Positions 1 to 9,123 of a stretch of 64,000 bases of DNA are shown here, in pieces. Positions within the stretch are counted from its first letter, which is position 1. Each line of letters begins with the position of its first letter. The translations under genes and the position numbers were made by a program. A model generated the notes under the pieces. That model searched no databases and was not told the DNA's origin. It saw only the letters and a program-made list of their open reading frames with translations. Location of the stretch: positions 1 through 64,000 of the forward strand of contig JAOUOS010000003.1 in NCBI GenBank assembly GCA_029880285.1. Reading direction: 5' to 3'. This DNA comes from Spirochaetia bacterium (GTDB lineage Bacteria; Spirochaetota; Leptospiria; Turneriellales; JAOUOS01).

Positions 1-1
1 T

Positions 2-136
2 ATTATTCAAGATAGAGAACCAACAATATCAAGAAATATATTAAATTTTTTGCCTTTTCGTATAGACCATTATTTTGAAAATATTCCAATCGCTTCAGGG
101 GGGTACCATCCTATTAACTCTCCCTTAAATTATTAA
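2..136 (+). CDS. 3' end of an unidentified gene (partial)
   Basis: An open frame enters from the window edge and runs 44 codons to a TAA at 134-136. The visible C-terminus is rich in aromatic residues and Pro and ends in SGGYHPINSPLNY. I do not recognise the family. No competing start lies close to the edge, and the following 126 bases are non-coding, so a real gene ending here is plausible. A chance open frame of this length is also possible in AT-rich DNA. Confidence 0.4.
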   Translation: MIQDREPTISRNILNFLPFRIDHYFENIPIASGGYHPINSPLNY

Positions 137-164
137 ATTAGTTAGTTATAAAGGGTCGCCGTTT

Positions 165-203
165 GAAAATTTATTTATTTTCCCTGTTTTTTTGAACACC
201 TAC
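165..203 (+). repeat. Dispersed intergenic repeat, copy 1
   Basis: A stretch of about 39 bases matches 48631-48669 closely. Both copies have GAAAA, one variable base, then TTATTTATTTTCCCT, a T-rich run and GAACnCCnACC. The copies lie 48 kb apart, both outside genes and both upstream of a plus-strand gene. Immediately after this copy, bases 204-229 can fold into an imperfect hairpin (arms GGTTATAGATT and AATCTGTTACC, loop GAAG). The function is unknown. Confidence 0.5.
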
Positions 204-262
204 CGGTTATAGATTGAAGAATCTGTTACCGATAATTTAAATAAAAAAATCCTGAGGTTAGA

Positions 263-493
263 ATGCAAAAGTCGATTGATAAAATAAATCAATTTATCGA
301 ATTTTTAAGAGTTTCGTTAAAATTTTTACTTTACCTGCTTCCCGTATTGTATTTATTAAATATTATATTAGGAAAAAAATTTATTTTTTTAAACAAAATA
401 GGCAGTGAGGTAAAAGATTTATTAAAAACGGGTACTTCATCTCTTGAGTTAATTATTGCTTTAATATTATTTACTTACTTAATAAAAAAGTAA
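263..493 (+). CDS. Small membrane protein, unknown function
   Basis: Encodes 76 residues with two hydrophobic stretches, roughly residues 16-37 and 60-74, separated by a short basic and polar segment. This suggests a two-span inner-membrane protein with both ends on the same side. A GAGG motif six bases before the ATG supports the start. No family is recognised. The gene stands alone, and the strong hairpin-plus-T-run at 623-649 is its likely terminator. Its composition is as AT-rich as its surroundings. Confidence 0.55.
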   Translation: MQKSIDKINQFIEFLRVSLKFLLYLLPVLYLLNIILGKKFIFLNKIGSEVKDLLKTGTSSLELIIALILFTYLIKK

Positions 494-561
494 AAAACAT
501 ACTTAAGGCAAAATAAATAAAAAAATTTGTTTGTTTTTCATTTGTTTATGCGTCTATTATA

Positions 562-585
562 TAAGAAACATAACATTGTTTCTTA
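562..585 (+). repeat. Inverted repeat downstream of the small membrane protein gene
   Basis: Arms TAAGAAAC (562-569) and GTTTCTTA (578-585) form an 8-bp perfect stem with an 8-base loop. No T-run follows, so it is not a classical terminator. It may be an mRNA 3'-end structure or chance. Confidence 0.3.
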
Positions 586-622
586 AATGCCACCTTAAAT
601 AGCCTCCAATATCCCCTTTTTT

Positions 623-649
623 ACCGCCCCTTTTTAGGGGCGGTTTTTT
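623..649 (+). terminator. Rho-independent terminator
   Basis: Arms ACCGCCCC (623-630) and GGGGCGGT (637-644) enclose a six-base loop and are followed by a run of T to 649. The T-run lies on the plus-strand side, so it ends transcription of the small membrane protein gene. Reading the minus strand, the stem is followed by A, so it is not an obvious terminator for the gene ending at 648, although the hairpin would still form. Confidence 0.85.
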
Positions 650-1034
650 AAGAAGCAGGTGGAAAATAAGAAATATGATGAACGGGGCCTTCCCAAACTA
701 TTATTTCAGTTATTTTAGTATTTTCGGGCAGTTTTTCTTTAATTTGTGTTTCTATATATATTGCAATATTTTCTGCGGTAGGATTTATATTTTGAAAGGC
801 GCTCAGATTATTTAAACATTTATGATCTAGTTTTATTACAACTTCATCAAGAAGTTTTTTTATAAATATAAAATCAACACTTATCCCATTTTTTATAGTT
901 TTTGACGCACAAAATAATTCAACCTTAAAACTATGTCCGTGTAGTTCTTCATTATCACCATTGGGATAATAGTTATAAAGAAAGTGAGCGCTTTCAAAAC
1001 CGCCTTCAACTCTTACCGCAAATTTAACTGACAT
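648..1034 (-). CDS. 6-pyruvoyltetrahydropterin synthase family protein, PTPS-III type
   Basis: Encodes 128 residues of the COG0720 T-fold family. The zinc ligands are visible: His17 in ESAH and His32/His34 in LHGHSF. The conserved C-terminal Glu lies in WEGPVHH. QueD has Cys in a CxxxHGH motif, but here the sequence is NEELHGH, with no Cys and a Glu three residues before HGH. As I recall the family, ExxHGH marks PTPS-III, which makes 6-hydroxymethylpterin for folate in place of FolB, while CxxxHGH marks QueD. The ATG at 1034 is chosen because it follows the argS stop by one base; a longer frame would run into argS. It is probably co-transcribed with argS. Queuosine function is less likely. 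Confidence 0.8.
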   Translation of the reverse strand: MSVKFAVRVEGGFESAHFLYNYYPNGDNEELHGHSFKVELFCASKTIKNGISVDFIFIKKLLDEVVIKLDHKCLNNLSAFQNINPTAENIAIYIETQIKEKLPENTKITEIIVWEGPVHHISYFPPAS

Positions 1035-1035
1035 A

Positions 1036-2771
1036 TTACATTTTTTGAGGCGCTGATACACCGAGCAAATTGAGACCATAGGCAATTGTATCAGCGGTAA
1101 ATTTACATATGCTCAATAAAAATATTCCTTCATTTGGGTTGTTTTTTAATTTTTCTAGAATATGATTTTCTTTTTCATGATAAAAAGCCGTAAAGAGAGA
1201 AGCTGTTTGATAAAGATAAGAAGAAAGCCTGTGTACTTCTAAGTTTTTACTTATCTCATAGAGTTCTTCTGGAAATTTAAGCAGATAAAAAAGCAAATCA
1301 TTTCTTTTAGCTGTAAAAAACCATTGTTCAGGAATTTCATTAAGAATGAGATTATCATTATAGTTAATCGTTGTTTCTCTAAAAATAGAATGAATTCGCG
1401 CGTGGGCATACTGAATATAGTAAACCGGATTTTGATTTGATTCAGTAAGAGCTAATTCTAAATCAAAATCAAGATGAGAACTTTGTGAACGTGTATTAAA
1501 AAAATAGCGGCATACATCCACGGGTATTTTTTCTGTTAAATCTTTCATTGTTTGAAATTTTCCTAGTCTTTTACTCATTACTATTGGTTTCTTATCTTCA
1601 ATTAAATTTACCTGTTGTACAATTAATACCTTAAAATCATGATTTATCAATATTTCTAGTGCCTGCATTGCGGCTTTCATTCGCGCGATGTATCCGTGGT
1701 GGTCAGGACCCCACATGTCATAAATATTATCAAATTTTCTATCGGCCTTATTTTTATGATAAGCAATGTCGGCTAAAAGATAAGTGGGACGCCCGTCATT
1801 TCTTTTTATCACACGGTCTTTATCATCGCCAAAATCAGAACTTTTAAAAAACCACGCACCGTCTTTTTCATAAATTTGATTTTTTTCTTTTAGTTCCAGA
1901 AAAGTATTTTCAACGCTATTGTTTTCATGAAGTGATTTTTCTGAGAAAAAATTATCAAAAGAAACCCTAAAGTCTGATAAATCGTTTTTATGTGTATCAA
2001 GAAGTTTTTCAATACCTATGCAAGAAAAGTATTCCCCAGCCTGTTGTACCCAGCTTAAAAATAAATTTTCATCATCTGGTATATTTAATATGAATTCAGG
2101 TAGAGTAGCTTTGTTAATATTTTTTACAATTTCTGTAATATATTCACCCTGATAGCAGTCTGCTGGAAGAGTTATTTTCTTATATTAATCTCGGCGAACC
2201 TATAGGCAAATGATTCTCCTAAGAGTTTTACTTGATTTCCAAAATCGTTAACGTAGTACTCTTTATACACGTTATAGCCGCAGGCAGAAAGAACTCGGCA
2301 GATAGAATCGCCTACCGCCGCAGCTCTAGCAGAAACAATATTTAAAGGACCGGTAGGGTTGGCCGAAACAAATTCAAATATAAAAGATGGTTTTTCTTTT
2401 TTAGGAAAAAGGTTTTTAATATATTCAGAAAAAGAGAAATTACTATTCAGCAGGTTTTGCGGATAATATTCAGAAATGAAAAAGTTAATAAATCCCGGCC
2501 CTTCAATTTTAATTTCTCGTATAAGTTTTTTAAAGTCATTATTTTCAAGAAGTTTTTTTACTATATCTGAAGCTAATTGCCGTGGATTTAATTTGAAATA
2601 ACGGGCCATATCCATAGCGGCGGGACTTGAATAATCTCCGAATTTAAAATCAGGAGGATATTCAACTTTATATTGATAATCGGCCGGTATTTCAATATTT
2701 AACTCGTTCTTTAAGTCATTAACAGTTGTTTTTATTTCATTTAATATAATTTCTTTTATAGTTTGAGGCAT
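1036..2771 (-). pseudogene. argS: Arginyl-tRNA synthetase, interrupted by a single-base frameshift
   Basis: Charges tRNA-Arg. The N-terminal part (2771-2172) has the ArgS N-domain and the catalytic-core start SANPTGPL, then hits TAA at 2172-2174. Translation continues in the -1 frame as KITLPADCYQGEY and runs without interruption to 1036, including the KMSKS-like MSKRLGK and the C-terminal anticodon-binding domain. Adding one A to the AAAA run (plus-strand TTTT, 2175-2178) restores a continuous protein of about 578 residues, a normal ArgS length. The HIGH signature reads NIVS (about residues 144-147), which is unusual. The ATG at 2771 (MPQTIKEI) is preferred over an upstream TTG. Either an assembly error, a recent mutation or recoding explains the break; an essential single-copy gene favours the first. 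Confidence 0.85.
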
Positions 2772-2873
2772 AATCACGAATTCGCAGAATTGTAAACGAA
2801 TATACAGCGTCAATTATTAAGGCAATCTGTTTCTATTTATGCGCATAGGTTTATTATTATTTGATCTTTTCTC

Positions 2874-2904
2874 TTGACAGGCACTTTATGATTTTTGGTA
2901 TATT
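2874..2904 (+). promoter_or_regulatory. Predicted sigma-70 promoter for acs
   Basis: TTGACA at 2874-2879 and TATATT at 2899-2904, with a 19-base spacer that is slightly long. It lies in the divergent argS/acs gap and points towards acs. The start would be near 2911, giving a leader of about 40 bases that contains a purine-rich GGGGA before the ATG. Confidence 0.5.
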
Positions 2905-2951
2905 CGATTAATAAAATATATAAGGTTTTTAAAGCCTCCAGTGGGGAATGT

Positions 2952-4904
2952 ATGAGCGAAAAAATTTATTATCCCGAAAAAGTTAACCCGGATTTTGTAT
3001 CTAAGGCCCGGTGTAAATCAATGGATGAATATAAAAAAATATATCATGAAAGTATTGCCGATCCCGAAAAATTTTGGAGCCGGCAGGCCGAAGATCTGTT
3101 AGACTGGCACCAGAAGTGGAATAAAGTTATAGAAGCTAATTTCGAATCGGCTAAAATAAAATGGTTTGAAGGAGCAAAACTTAATTTATGCTATAATGCC
3201 CTAGATAGACATTTAAAAACAGACAGAAAAAACAAAACAGCTATAATATGGGAAGGTGATTCTCCCAATGAAAATAAAACCTACACTTATGAGGAGCTTT
3301 ATAAAGAGGTTTGCAAATTTGCCAATGTATTAAAAAAATATGACGTAAAAAAAGGAGACAGGGTTACAATTTATCTGCCTATGATACCTGAACTTGCCGT
3401 GGCAGTGCTAGCATGCGCAAGAATAGGAGCCATCCACTCTGTAATATTTGGCGGATTTAGTCCCGAGTCAATTAAAGATAGAATTTTAGACGCGAAATCT
3501 GATTTTCTTATAACAGCTGACGGCGGATACCGTGGAGGGAAAATTATACCTTTAAAACAAAATGCTGATAAAGCCTTAAAATCCTGTCCTGAAGTTCGAA
3601 AAGTACTAGTTATAAAAAGAACGGGCGACATTCCCGATGAATGGGATAATGACAGAGATATTTGGCTTCATGAAGAATTCAACTCTTCTGATATTTTAGA
3701 TGAATGCGAGATAGAATTAATGAATGCTGAAGATCCTTGTTTTATATTATATACTTCGGGCTCAACGGGCAAACCAAAAGGAGTGCTGCATACTACAGCC
3801 GGATATGGTGTATATACATCACTTACTCACAAATATATTTTTGATATAAAAGAAGATGATATTTACTGGTGTACCGCTGATATAGGATGGATAACGGGGC
3901 ATAGTTACATTGTTTACGGCCCTTTAATAAATGGCGCTACATCTCTTATGTTTGAAGGAATACCCACTTATCCCGGGCCTGAAAGATTCTGGCAGGTTGT
4001 TGATAAACATAAAGTAAATATTTTTTATACAGCGCCTACCGCGATAAGAGCTCTTATGAGAGAGGGGGATGAACCGGTCAATAAATGTTCTTTAGAAAGT
4101 TTAAGACTTTTAGGTACGGTAGGAGAACCCATAAATCCTGAGGCATGGGAGTGGTATTTTCGCGTGGTGGGTAAAGAACGATGTCCTGTTGTAGATACAT
4201 GGTGGCAGACAGAAACCGGTGGAATTTTAATATCTTCATTACCGGGGGTTACACCCATGAAGCCCGGTTCGGCCACTCTTCCTTTTTTTGGGGTTCAGCC
4301 GGTTATTGTAAATGACAAAGGTGAAGAACTCGAAGGCGAAACCGAGGGTAATCTTTGTATAAAATTTCCATGGCCCTCTATTATGAGAGAAGTATACGGA
4401 GATTCACAAAGATTTTTTAATACGTATTTTTCGCAGTATAAAGGTTATTATTTTACCGGTGACGGATGCAGGCGCGATAAAGACGGTTATTATTGGATTA
4501 CGGGAAGAGTTGACGATGTTATTAATGTTTCGGGACACAGGTTAGGAACAGCAGAAGTTGAATCGGCGTTGGTACTGCACCCAAAAGTTACAGAGGCTGC
4601 TGTTGTCGGCTTTCCCCATGATATTAAAGGTCAGGGAATATACGCGTATGTTACTCTTAAAATGGGTGATAATCCATCAGAAGATTTAAAAAAAGAATTG
4701 ATTAACTTTGTGGCCAAAGAGATAAGCCCTATTGCCAAGCCAGATATTATTCATTTTACGGTAGCCCTGCCTAAAACCAGAAGCGGAAAAATTATGAGGC
4801 GAATTTTAAGAAAAATTGCCGCTGGAGAAACTGATAACTTAGGCGATACAACTACCTTGGCAGAACCTTCCGTTGTTGATCAATTAATTGCTTCAAAGCA
4901 ATAA
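2952..4904 (+). CDS. acsA: Acetyl-CoA synthetase (AMP-forming)
   Basis: Converts acetate, ATP and CoA to acetyl-CoA, AMP and PPi. The protein has 650 residues, the usual length. The N-terminal ACAS domain is followed by the AMP-binding core with the P-loop-like [10 protein letters not shown] near residue 272, the WWQTETGG segment, and the C-terminal domain with [11 protein letters not shown] near residue 611. The Lys in that last motif is the adenylation Lys and the known acetylation-control site in the family. The ATG at 2952 (MSEKIYYPE) is chosen over an upstream in-frame codon because it has GGGGA before it and matches the family N-terminus. The gene appears monocistronic, under the TTGACA promoter upstream. 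Confidence 0.95.
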   Translation: MSEKIYYPEKVNPDFVSKARCKSMDEYKKIYHESIADPEKFWSRQAEDLLDWHQKWNKVIEANFESAKIKWFEGAKLNLCYNALDRHLKTDRKNKTAIIWEGDSPNENKTYTYEELYKEVCKFANVLKKYDVKKGDRVTIYLPMIPELAVAVLACARIGAIHSVIFGGFSPESIKDRILDAKSDFLITADGGYRGGKIIPLKQNADKALKSCPEVRKVLVIKRTGDIPDEWDNDRDIWLHEEFNSSDILDECEIELMNAEDPCFILYTSGSTGKPKGVLHTTAGYGVYTSLTHKYIFDIKEDDIYWCTADIGWITGHSYIVYGPLINGATSLMFEGIPTYPGPERFWQVVDKHKVNIFYTAPTAIRALMREGDEPVNKCSLESLRLLGTVGEPINPEAWEWYFRVVGKERCPVVDTWWQTETGGILISSLPGVTPMKPGSATLPFFGVQPVIVNDKGEELEGETEGNLCIKFPWPSIMREVYGDSQRFFNTYFSQYKGYYFTGDGCRRDKDGYYWITGRVDDVINVSGHRLGTAEVESALVLHPKVTEAAVVGFPHDIKGQGIYAYVTLKMGDNPSEDLKKELINFVAKEISPIAKPDIIHFTVALPKTRSGKIMRRILRKIAAGETDNLGDTTTLAEPSVVDQLIASKQ

Positions 4905-4955
4905 ATAATAGATTTAAAATAGTTCTGTTTTTATATTTATTGTAAAGAGTTGTGT

Positions 4956-6140
4956 ATGAAAGTAAAAATAAAAAAGCTGATTTATACTTGCGTGTTTATA
5001 AATTTATTTTATTGTACAAATACGGTGGAAAGCAATGATGATACAAATGGTTATAAATGTCCCGTCGCACAAGATATTGAAAGTCCCGCAGTTTTAGAAT
5101 CATACAATTATGATATATTATATACAAAGACGCCAAATTTAGTTGTAATGAGCAGGAATTTATACCTTGGCGCTGATCTATCAATATTATTGAGTGCTTC
5201 TGAGGCAGATGCCTCTTTTTCTGTTCTAGGTAAAATTACAACCTTGTTTAATGAAATAATCAAAAGTGAATTTGTTATGCGCGCGCAAGGCATAGCCAGA
5301 GAAATAAAAGAAATAAATCCTGATATCATAAATTTACAAGAAGTTGAAATTTTAAGAACAGGAGTGCCTGATTTTTTATCTAATCCGGTTAAAAACGCTG
5401 ATTGTATGGAGCTTGATTTTTTAGCTATTTTAGATAAGGTATTAACAGAACAATCTCTTTTCTATCAAGTAGCGCTTAAAGTTGAAAACGCCGATGTAGA
5501 GCTTACCGATATGACTAAAGATATCAGACTTACCGATTATGATGTGATTTTGGTAAAGCAGGGTATTTATTTCAGCGAACCTTACTCAAGAGTATTTGAT
5601 GATTTTGAATCAGTATCTTTAGAGCCTATTGTTCAGGGGGCAGGCAGTGCCGATATTAAAAGAAGTTACTCAAGTATTCTTATTTCAGTTAACAGCCAGC
5701 CTGTTCGTATTGTAAATACACATCTTGATACTGAGCCGATACTTCAGGGAATGCAAATAGCAGAATTAGTTTCATATTTAAATACATTAAATGAGAGTGT
5801 AATATTAGCGGGCGATATCAACTCTATTCCTACGGGCATTAACGGAGGTATGTCTTTTTTAGATTCTTCATATGAATCTGTTATAAACGCTGGTTTTACT
5901 GATGCCATGAATACAAGTACCTTAACCTGCTGTTATCAAATTTTAAATGATTCAAACGCTTTATTATATTCAAAAGTTGATCATATCTTTTACAAATCAT
6001 ACGGTACTATAAGTTTTAGCGTTGAAGGTGAAATTATTACGGGGTATAATTCTAATGAAATGGTACCCAATTCAACATCTACTGGTTCTTTATGGCCCTC
6101 AGATCACGCTGGTATCGCTGTTGGTTTTACTATACAATAA
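4956..6140 (+). CDS. Secreted endonuclease/exonuclease/phosphatase-fold lipoprotein
   Basis: Encodes 394 residues. The N-terminus is a basic, hydrophobic signal ending in INLFYC, which fits a relaxed spirochaete-like lipobox with Cys at about residue 20, so the product is probably an envelope lipoprotein. The rest is the EEP fold: NLQEVE (metal-binding Glu), HLDTE, GDINSIPTG (the GDxN catalytic motif) and the terminal WPSDHAG (catalytic His). Family members include DNases, sphingomyelinases and inositol phosphatases; the substrate cannot be read from the sequence. The ATG at 4956 follows AAAGAG. It lies 51 bases after acs and may be read through from it. Confidence 0.8.
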   Translation: MKVKIKKLIYTCVFINLFYCTNTVESNDDTNGYKCPVAQDIESPAVLESYNYDILYTKTPNLVVMSRNLYLGADLSILLSASEADASFSVLGKITTLFNEIIKSEFVMRAQGIAREIKEINPDIINLQEVEILRTGVPDFLSNPVKNADCMELDFLAILDKVLTEQSLFYQVALKVENADVELTDMTKDIRLTDYDVILVKQGIYFSEPYSRVFDDFESVSLEPIVQGAGSADIKRSYSSILISVNSQPVRIVNTHLDTEPILQGMQIAELVSYLNTLNESVILAGDINSIPTGINGGMSFLDSSYESVINAGFTDAMNTSTLTCCYQILNDSNALLYSKVDHIFYKSYGTISFSVEGEIITGYNSNEMVPNSTSTGSLWPSDHAGIAVGFTIQ

Positions 6141-6238
6141 TTATAAAAATTAGTACCATTATCGTTGACAAAATGATAAGACTATAATTATACTGTTATT
6201 CAATATCATTCTAATGAAAATAATAAGAAGGTATTAAT

Positions 6239-6847
6239 ATGAGTAATTACGGCAGTTTTTCAGGCGATCCTAAAACAAAATGGCTATCAGAAAGTAACGA
6301 ACCTGATAGATATATGGAGCTTTTAGAAGATTTTGTTTATACAGATGCCAATGGTAAAAAATGGATAGCAAAAAAAGGAACAAAAATAAATGGCGCCAGC
6401 ATTCCCCGAGCTTTATGGTCTATAGTCGGCTCTCCTTTTGCTGGTGATTATCGAAGGGCTTCTATTGTTCATGATGCTGCCATCAAAGACAGCTCTATTG
6501 AAAGAGAAGAAGCCGATAAAATGTTTTATTACGCGTGTCTCGCCGGGGGATGTTCAAAAGAACAAACAGCTTTATTGTTCGCCGGAACAAGATTAAAAGC
6601 ATATTATAATAAATCAAAAAATATAAATGAATTAGATGGCGCTAGTATATTTTCGTCTATAAAAGAAAAATATTTTGGTATTGAAAAAGAAATTAGAAAT
6701 AAGTATTTCGAGATAGCTAAACCAATTAAAAACAATATGGCAAATAAAACATTTGAAGAACTTAGTGAATGGATGAAGGCCGCTATAGAAAATAAAAAAA
6801 TAAAAAATAGAATATTTTCTTTTTTTAAAAAACTTTGGCCATTTTAA
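6239..6847 (+). CDS. DUF1353 domain protein
   Basis: Encodes 202 residues. Residues about 25-125 match the DUF1353 pattern: a KGTKINGASIPRALW segment, then FAGDYRRASIVHD and a helical region containing YYACLAGG. DUF1353 proteins are common in phages and as single genes in bacterial chromosomes, and their function is unknown. The His-Asp pair in IVHD is the conserved feature of the domain. The C-terminal 70 residues are basic and low in complexity. AAGAAGG six bases before the ATG supports the start. No other phage genes are nearby, so this is not evidence of a prophage. Confidence 0.75.
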   Translation: MSNYGSFSGDPKTKWLSESNEPDRYMELLEDFVYTDANGKKWIAKKGTKINGASIPRALWSIVGSPFAGDYRRASIVHDAAIKDSSIEREEADKMFYYACLAGGCSKEQTALLFAGTRLKAYYNKSKNINELDGASIFSSIKEKYFGIEKEIRNKYFEIAKPIKNNMANKTFEELSEWMKAAIENKKIKNRIFSFFKKLWPF

Positions 6848-6955
6848 TTTATTATTAAAAATCAAAAAAATAATTTTTAATTCTTTTTAATTAAAAACCA
6901 GCCTTACAAAAATAATGACAATATGTTTAATTCCTATGAATTGGATTAATAAAGA

Positions 6956-7930
6956 ATGAATAAAAAAACAGCTATACTTACGTCTGGCGGTGATGCTCCG
7001 GGGATGAATTCGGCTATTAGGAGTTTTACAAGACGCGCTCTATGGGAAGGCTATGAAGTTTATGGTATAATTTCTGGTTTTGAGGGATTGATAAATGAAG
7101 AAATATTAAAACTAAAATCTCGTGATGTTGGTCTTATTATAAACCAAGGGGGTACTTTTCTAAAAACATCACGATCTGAAAAATTTAAAACAAAAGAGGG
7201 TTTAAAAAAAGCGGCAGATTTCTTATTGAAAAAAAAAATAGGCAGTTTATGCGTTATTGGCGGTGAAGGTTCTTTTAGCGGTTTGCTCGAATTATCACGT
7301 TATTATGATGGTCAATTAATTGGCATTCCCGGTACTATTGATAATGATATTCCCGGCACAGAATATACCATAGGATTTCAAACGGCGGTAGAAACAGCTG
7401 TTATGGCAGTAGATAAAATAAGAGATACTGCCTTTTCTCACGGTCGAATATTTTTTATTGAAGTCATGGGCAGAAAATGCGGTGAAATCGCGCTTGCTGT
7501 GGCATTGGCCTGCGGCGCTGAAGATGTATTAATACCTGAATCGCCAACCAATATTGATGAATTATCTGAAAGATTAATGAAAAATAAAGAATCTGGTAAA
7601 AGATTTTCTATTATTGTAGTCGCAGAAGGTGATGACGCGGGTGGTGCGTTTAAAATAGCTGAAAAAGTTGAAAAAAAAACAGGTTTACCCCATAGGGTAG
7701 CCATTTTAGGTCATATTCAAAGAGGAGGTCCACCCTGTGCCTTTGATAGAATAATGGCTTTAAATATGGGTGACAGGGCGTTTGAATTTATAAAAAAAGG
7801 ATTAAACTTGGTATTTACAGCTGTAAAAGGAGGGCATATTGAACCCGCGTATTTAAAACAGGTAAAAGTAGAAACCAAGAGCGTAAAAGAAGCGGCTGTA
7901 AATACTGTAAGAATTATGGGTACTATCTGA
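6956..7930 (+). CDS. pfkA: 6-phosphofructokinase
   Basis: Phosphorylates fructose 6-phosphate to the 1,6-bisphosphate in glycolysis. The 324 residues match the length of bacterial ATP-PFK. Motifs seen: GGDAPGMN (residues 11-18), PGTIDND with the catalytic Asp (125-131), the MGRKCG segment and ILGHIQRGG. Gly in GTIDND and Gly105 after the acidic residue point to ATP rather than pyrophosphate as donor. The usual GGDGS metal-site motif reads GGEGS (102-106), so an Asp that helps hold Mg-ATP is replaced by Glu104. The Shine-Dalgarno sequence is weak (AAAGA). It sits alone between two unrelated genes. Confidence 0.92.
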   Translation: MNKKTAILTSGGDAPGMNSAIRSFTRRALWEGYEVYGIISGFEGLINEEILKLKSRDVGLIINQGGTFLKTSRSEKFKTKEGLKKAADFLLKKKIGSLCVIGGEGSFSGLLELSRYYDGQLIGIPGTIDNDIPGTEYTIGFQTAVETAVMAVDKIRDTAFSHGRIFFIEVMGRKCGEIALAVALACGAEDVLIPESPTNIDELSERLMKNKESGKRFSIIVVAEGDDAGGAFKIAEKVEKKTGLPHRVAILGHIQRGGPPCAFDRIMALNMGDRAFEFIKKGLNLVFTAVKGGHIEPAYLKQVKVETKSVKEAAVNTVRIMGTI

Positions 7931-7976
7931 AATAGGGTAATAAAATAATACATAATAGAAGGAAATATAAAAACCA

Positions 7977-9116
7977 ATGTATAAAAAATTAATTATCTGT
8001 TTTTTAACGCTAATTTTATGTAGTGAAATTATTTTAGCGAATAAGAAAGATAATGAAGAAAGTCATGCTCAATTAAGAGAAATTATAGAAAATGCCTGTT
8101 CTTCTGAAAATATTGATATTTATTATAATCAAGCCTTAAAAATTGTAAAAAAACTTAGAGATAAAGAAGATTGGATAAAATCTGTAAAAGCAGTTGTTTA
8201 TCCATCTTGTTTTTTAGAATATAGGTCATGGCTCTTTAAAATATCTTTTAACTTAGGTTATTACGGTATTAAGAATAATCTTAAAATTGAAACAGTAGAA
8301 AGTCTTACCAATATGTTAAGCATACAAACTTATGGTAAAAATGATTATTTAAAGCTAGGTCAGCTTTTTGAAAAAATCAAAAGTATGGGTGTTAAATCAT
8401 ATGATATTGATAATTTATTTAGCGAAGCAATTATTGAAGGATATACTCCTGAAGCAATAAAAGGGCTTGCTATAATATATATTTCAAACCGTCAGAAAAA
8501 TATTGAACATATGAAAGCATTAAAAGACGCAATGTCATTGTCAGAGCCATTTAAAAAGAATAGATATGACGCTTTTATAGAAAAATCAGCTTTTGAGATT
8601 ATAAATCCAATTAGCGAAGAAGTAGAAAATCCTGAAATAAACAAGAAATCAGCCGAAAGTGAGAATACTTTCTGGGAAAACAGCGAAAACTCTATTAACA
8701 ATCACACAGAACATACCTATGTGCCAGAAAAAGAGTGGGATAAAAATAAATTAAATGATTTTATTACAAAATGGCTGGGTGCTCCCTATAAGTATGGCGG
8801 TTTTTCCACAAAAGGTATTGATGGTTCAGGTTTTGTGCTAAAAGCTATTTACGATCAATTTTCAGATGCCTTATTGCCCCGATCTGCCTACAAATTATCA
8901 AATATGGGCAAACCCAGAGAATTTGAAGAATTGACAACAGGAGATATACTATTTTTTAATGCTTCAGAAAAGAAAGGTAAAATAACTCATGTAGGTTTAT
9001 ATTTAGAAAATGGTGAATTTGTTCATGCGAGTACTAAAAGAGGAGTAACCAAATCAAACCTTTTAGATCCTTATTATAAAAATAGATATCAAAAAGCTAT
9101 CTATCTTTTTGATTGA
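7977..9116 (+). CDS. Exported NlpC/P60-fold protein lacking the catalytic cysteine
   Basis: Encodes 379 residues. A signal peptide spans about residues 1-21, followed by a helical region of unknown type (22-240) and a C-terminal NlpC/P60 domain (about 255-379). The domain keeps APYKYGG, the HVGLYL His (His338) and the second His in EFVHAS (His350). The nucleophile motif, normally GxDCSGF, reads GIDGSGF, with Gly283 where Cys should be (codon GGT instead of TGT). As written it cannot be a cysteine peptidase, so it may only bind peptidoglycan. The export signal fits the cell wall as its site. It overlaps the next small gene or ends just before it. Confidence 0.8.
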   Translation: MYKKLIICFLTLILCSEIILANKKDNEESHAQLREIIENACSSENIDIYYNQALKIVKKLRDKEDWIKSVKAVVYPSCFLEYRSWLFKISFNLGYYGIKNNLKIETVESLTNMLSIQTYGKNDYLKLGQLFEKIKSMGVKSYDIDNLFSEAIIEGYTPEAIKGLAIIYISNRQKNIEHMKALKDAMSLSEPFKKNRYDAFIEKSAFEIINPISEEVENPEINKKSAESENTFWENSENSINNHTEHTYVPEKEWDKNKLNDFITKWLGAPYKYGGFSTKGIDGSGFVLKAIYDQFSDALLPRSAYKLSNMGKPREFEELTTGDILFFNASEKKGKITHVGLYLENGEFVHASTKRGVTKSNLLDPYYKNRYQKAIYLFD

Positions 9117-9123
9117 TTTAAAA

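Noticed and set aside
648..1085. Longer start for the PTPS gene at 1085
   Set aside because: It would overlap 50 bases of argS and adds residues unlike the family N-terminus; the ATG at 1034 directly follows the argS stop.
2172..2190. Programmed -1 frameshift in argS
   Set aside because: The sequence before the stop (ATA AGA AAA TAA) is not a canonical X-XXY-YYZ heptamer and I see no clear downstream pseudoknot. A missing A is simpler.
6239..6847. Prophage remnant, because DUF1353 is phage-associated
   Set aside because: No integrase, structural or lysis genes nearby; neighbours are metabolic genes.
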